DNA of 31,063 nucleotides from a virus. The stretch is from IMG/VR virus record IMGVR_UViG_3300031566_005779, positions 1-31,063 of that record; one strand, 5' to 3'. The translations under genes and the position numbers were made by a program. Under the pieces are notes generated by a model. That model did no database searches. It was not told the DNA's origin and saw only the letters and a program-made list of their open reading frames with translations. Position 1 is the first letter of the stretch. Every line of letters begins with the position of its first letter. Below are positions 30,044 to 31,063 of the stretch, piece by piece.

Positions 30044-30445
30044 ATGAAAATCAAATTATTACGCTCATACCGTAGCAAAAACGGTAACGCAACTTTCGTA
30101 TACGCTGTTAGCGGTAACCAAGCAGACCTTGAGGCTTTCAAATCAGCACAAGGCGAGTATTACAGAGAAGATGAGAAGACTGGTAGTCCTCTTTGGTTCA
30201 CAACTCGTTGCGTAGGCGATAACGGCAAGCTTATCATTACAACCAACGGAAAGGTTGTACCTGATATGTCAGCGTTTGACCAAGCTGCATCTATTGCTGC
30301 GCAATATGGTGGAAACTTTGGGCAAGAGCTTGCAAGACAAGCTGCGCAATCAATCTTGGGCACACAGCCTACGGTTGAAGAGCCTGCTTCTGCTCCTGTT
30401 GCATCTGCACCAGTTGATGCTCCGTCTATTGAAGACGCTGAGTAG
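30044..30445 (+). CDS. hypothetical early protein, 133 aa
   Basis: A protein with a basic beta-rich N-terminal domain (KIKLLRSYRSKNGNATFVYA; PLWFTTRCVGDNGKLIITTN), a helical middle (FDQAASIAAQYGGNFGQELA) and a disordered Ala/Pro/Glu tail ending SIEDAE. A beta domain plus an acidic tail is reminiscent of single-stranded DNA-binding proteins, but no aromatic OB-fold signature is certain. It has its own leader box and a strong terminator, so it is a monocistronic, probably highly expressed gene. Confidence 0.6.
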   Translation: MKIKLLRSYRSKNGNATFVYAVSGNQADLEAFKSAQGEYYREDEKTGSPLWFTTRCVGDNGKLIITTNGKVVPDMSAFDQAASIAAQYGGNFGQELARQAAQSILGTQPTVEEPASAPVASAPVDAPSIEDAE

Positions 30446-30452
30446 TCTAATT

Positions 30453-30485
30453 GAAACCCGAGCTTCGTGCTTGGGTTTCTTTTTT
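30453..30485 (+). terminator. strong rightward terminator
   Basis: GAAACCCGAG / CTTGGGTTTC (ten pairs with one G-U) with a seven-base loop is followed by six T. It lies directly after the 133-aa gene. Confidence 0.9.
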
Positions 30486-30528
30486 CTCAAAACACAAAGG
30501 TGTTCGCTAACGCTCACGTCTTTATTAC

Positions 30529-30548
30529 GCGTGACTTATGTGTCACGC
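30529..30548. repeat. perfect hairpin in gap before the basic protein gene
   Basis: GCGTGAC-TTATGT-GTCACGC gives seven pairs. It is GC-rich relative to its surroundings, with no T-run, so it is probably not a terminator. The rest of 30486-30648 shows no gene. Confidence 0.5.
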
Positions 30549-30636
30549 TGCTTCCCCAACTCCCCTGACGGGACAGCATTTTTTACTATCATCTTCTTCT
30601 CTCAAGCGTTGATTACACACTCTCATTATTTTTATT

Positions 30637-30644
30637 TATATTTG
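30637..30644 (+). promoter_or_regulatory. -7 promoter element for the basic protein gene
   Basis: TATATTTG matches TAnnTTTG, and only four bases separate it from the ATG at 30649, suggesting a leaderless mRNA. A good -33 box is not seen. Confidence 0.45.
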
Positions 30645-30648
30645 TCTT

Positions 30649-30957
30649 ATGGCAGCATCAGGAACTAACCCAAAGAAACGTAACTCTAACGCAGGCAAAA
30701 GCACTGGCAAGAGTACATCAGCTAAATACTTCGCTTCTCACCCTGAAGCAAGGAAGAAGAAGAATGCATACAACAAAGCTTACCACGCCACACCAGAGCG
30801 TAAGAAGTATAGAGCAGAGCTTAACGCTAGTAACCGCTCTAACCCTAATGGTAAAGGTCAAGACAAGAGCCACACTAAATCAGGTTCTATTGTTAATGAG
30901 CCACGCTCTAGTAACCGCGCCAGAAATGGAAAAGGCAATAAGCCTAAGAAGAAGTAG
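30649..30957 (+). CDS. small highly basic phage protein, 102 aa
   Basis: A lysine- and asparagine-rich protein with ASHPEARKKKNAYNKAYHAT (29-48), PERKKYRAELNASNR, DKSHTKSGSIV (72-82) and a SSNRARNGKG tail. Similar short basic proteins with a YHxTPERKKYRxEL and a D-x-S-H-x-K-x-G motif occur in many marine and Bacteroidota phages, with no known function. The charge fits DNA or RNA binding. It could be an internal virion protein or a nucleic-acid-binding regulator. Confidence 0.65.
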   Translation: MAASGTNPKKRNSNAGKSTGKSTSAKYFASHPEARKKKNAYNKAYHATPERKKYRAELNASNRSNPNGKGQDKSHTKSGSIVNEPRSSNRARNGKGNKPKKK

Positions 30958-31007
30958 TCTCCACCCCGTGTAACATCCTAATCAATCCCTTGCTATCACT
31001 GGCATCT

Positions 31008-31015
31008 TAATTTTG
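31008..31015 (+). promoter_or_regulatory. possible -7 element near right edge
   Basis: TAATTTTG matches TAnnTTTG. The ATG shortly after is followed at once by a stop, so any gene it serves begins beyond the window. The remaining 30958-31063 shows nothing else. Confidence 0.25.
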
Positions 31016-31063
31016 GCTATGTAAGCCGCCCCAACCCCCTCTTGCAAGAAATGATTGTTGAGT

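Noticed and set aside
30255-30668. Plus-strand frame of 137 codons overlapping the 133-aa gene and its terminator
   Set aside because: It is leucine-rich out-of-frame sequence that reads through a strong terminator and into the next gene's promoter.
1-31063. Transfer RNA genes, integrase or attachment site
   Set aside because: I saw no cloverleaf-like sequence, tyrosine or serine recombinase, or transposase anywhere in the window, although a dedicated tRNA search was not possible.

Overview
The window looks like part of the genome of a tailed double-stranded DNA phage that infects a member of the Bacteroidota, probably a crAss-like (Crassvirales-type) phage. Four observations point there. 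(1) The leftward gene order is DUF5675 protein, winged-helix protein, IHF/HU-fold protein, zinc protein, PD-(D/E)XK nuclease, TerL, a very long portal (923 aa), an acidic scaffold-like protein, major capsid protein, a second head protein and a connector. (2) Shine-Dalgarno sequences are largely absent and leaders are A-rich. (3) Several intergenic regions carry the Bacteroidota promoter form TTTG-N19-21-TAnnTTTG. (4) The DNA is AT-rich. Family names are from reading the proteins; no database search was possible.

Layout. From 1 to about 27.95 kb almost everything is read leftward (minus strand) in blocks separated by hairpin terminators. Read in the direction of transcription: a small block of unknown genes (27936 to 27492); a single unknown gene (27317 to 27027); a HExxH metallopeptidase and a zinc-binding protein (26964 to 26201); an accessory operon (26125 to 23767) with a GroES-like co-chaperonin, a C-terminally anchored membrane protein, a DUF2829/Tad2-like protein and an Acb2/Tad1-hairpin protein; a tail/fibre and lysis operon (23613 to 14417) with repetitive fibre proteins, a holin and a beta-helix spike; and the packaging/head operon (14295 to 88), which ends in a complete ferritin. 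From 28.37 kb to the right end, short plus-strand genes (probably early) sit behind leaders that share two repeated motifs. The strand switch is a 437-bp intergenic region with an 11-bp-periodic CACAG array, a GC-rich inverted repeat and a nested CTTAC/GTAAG operator-like repeat.

How the genes may work together. The head operon supplies packaging motor, portal, capsid and connector; the GroES-like protein may help fold capsid or tail proteins; the tail operon supplies receptor-binding structures, holin and perhaps lysis helpers. The adjacent Tad2-like and Acb2/Tad1-like proteins are candidate sponges for the cyclic nucleotide signals of Thoeris and CBASS immunity. The most notable non-coding features are an AACCAACA box beside the start codon of at least eight minus-strand genes and an ACCACAACCCTTTCT box in front of three plus-strand genes. 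These look like two different, strand-specific leader signals.
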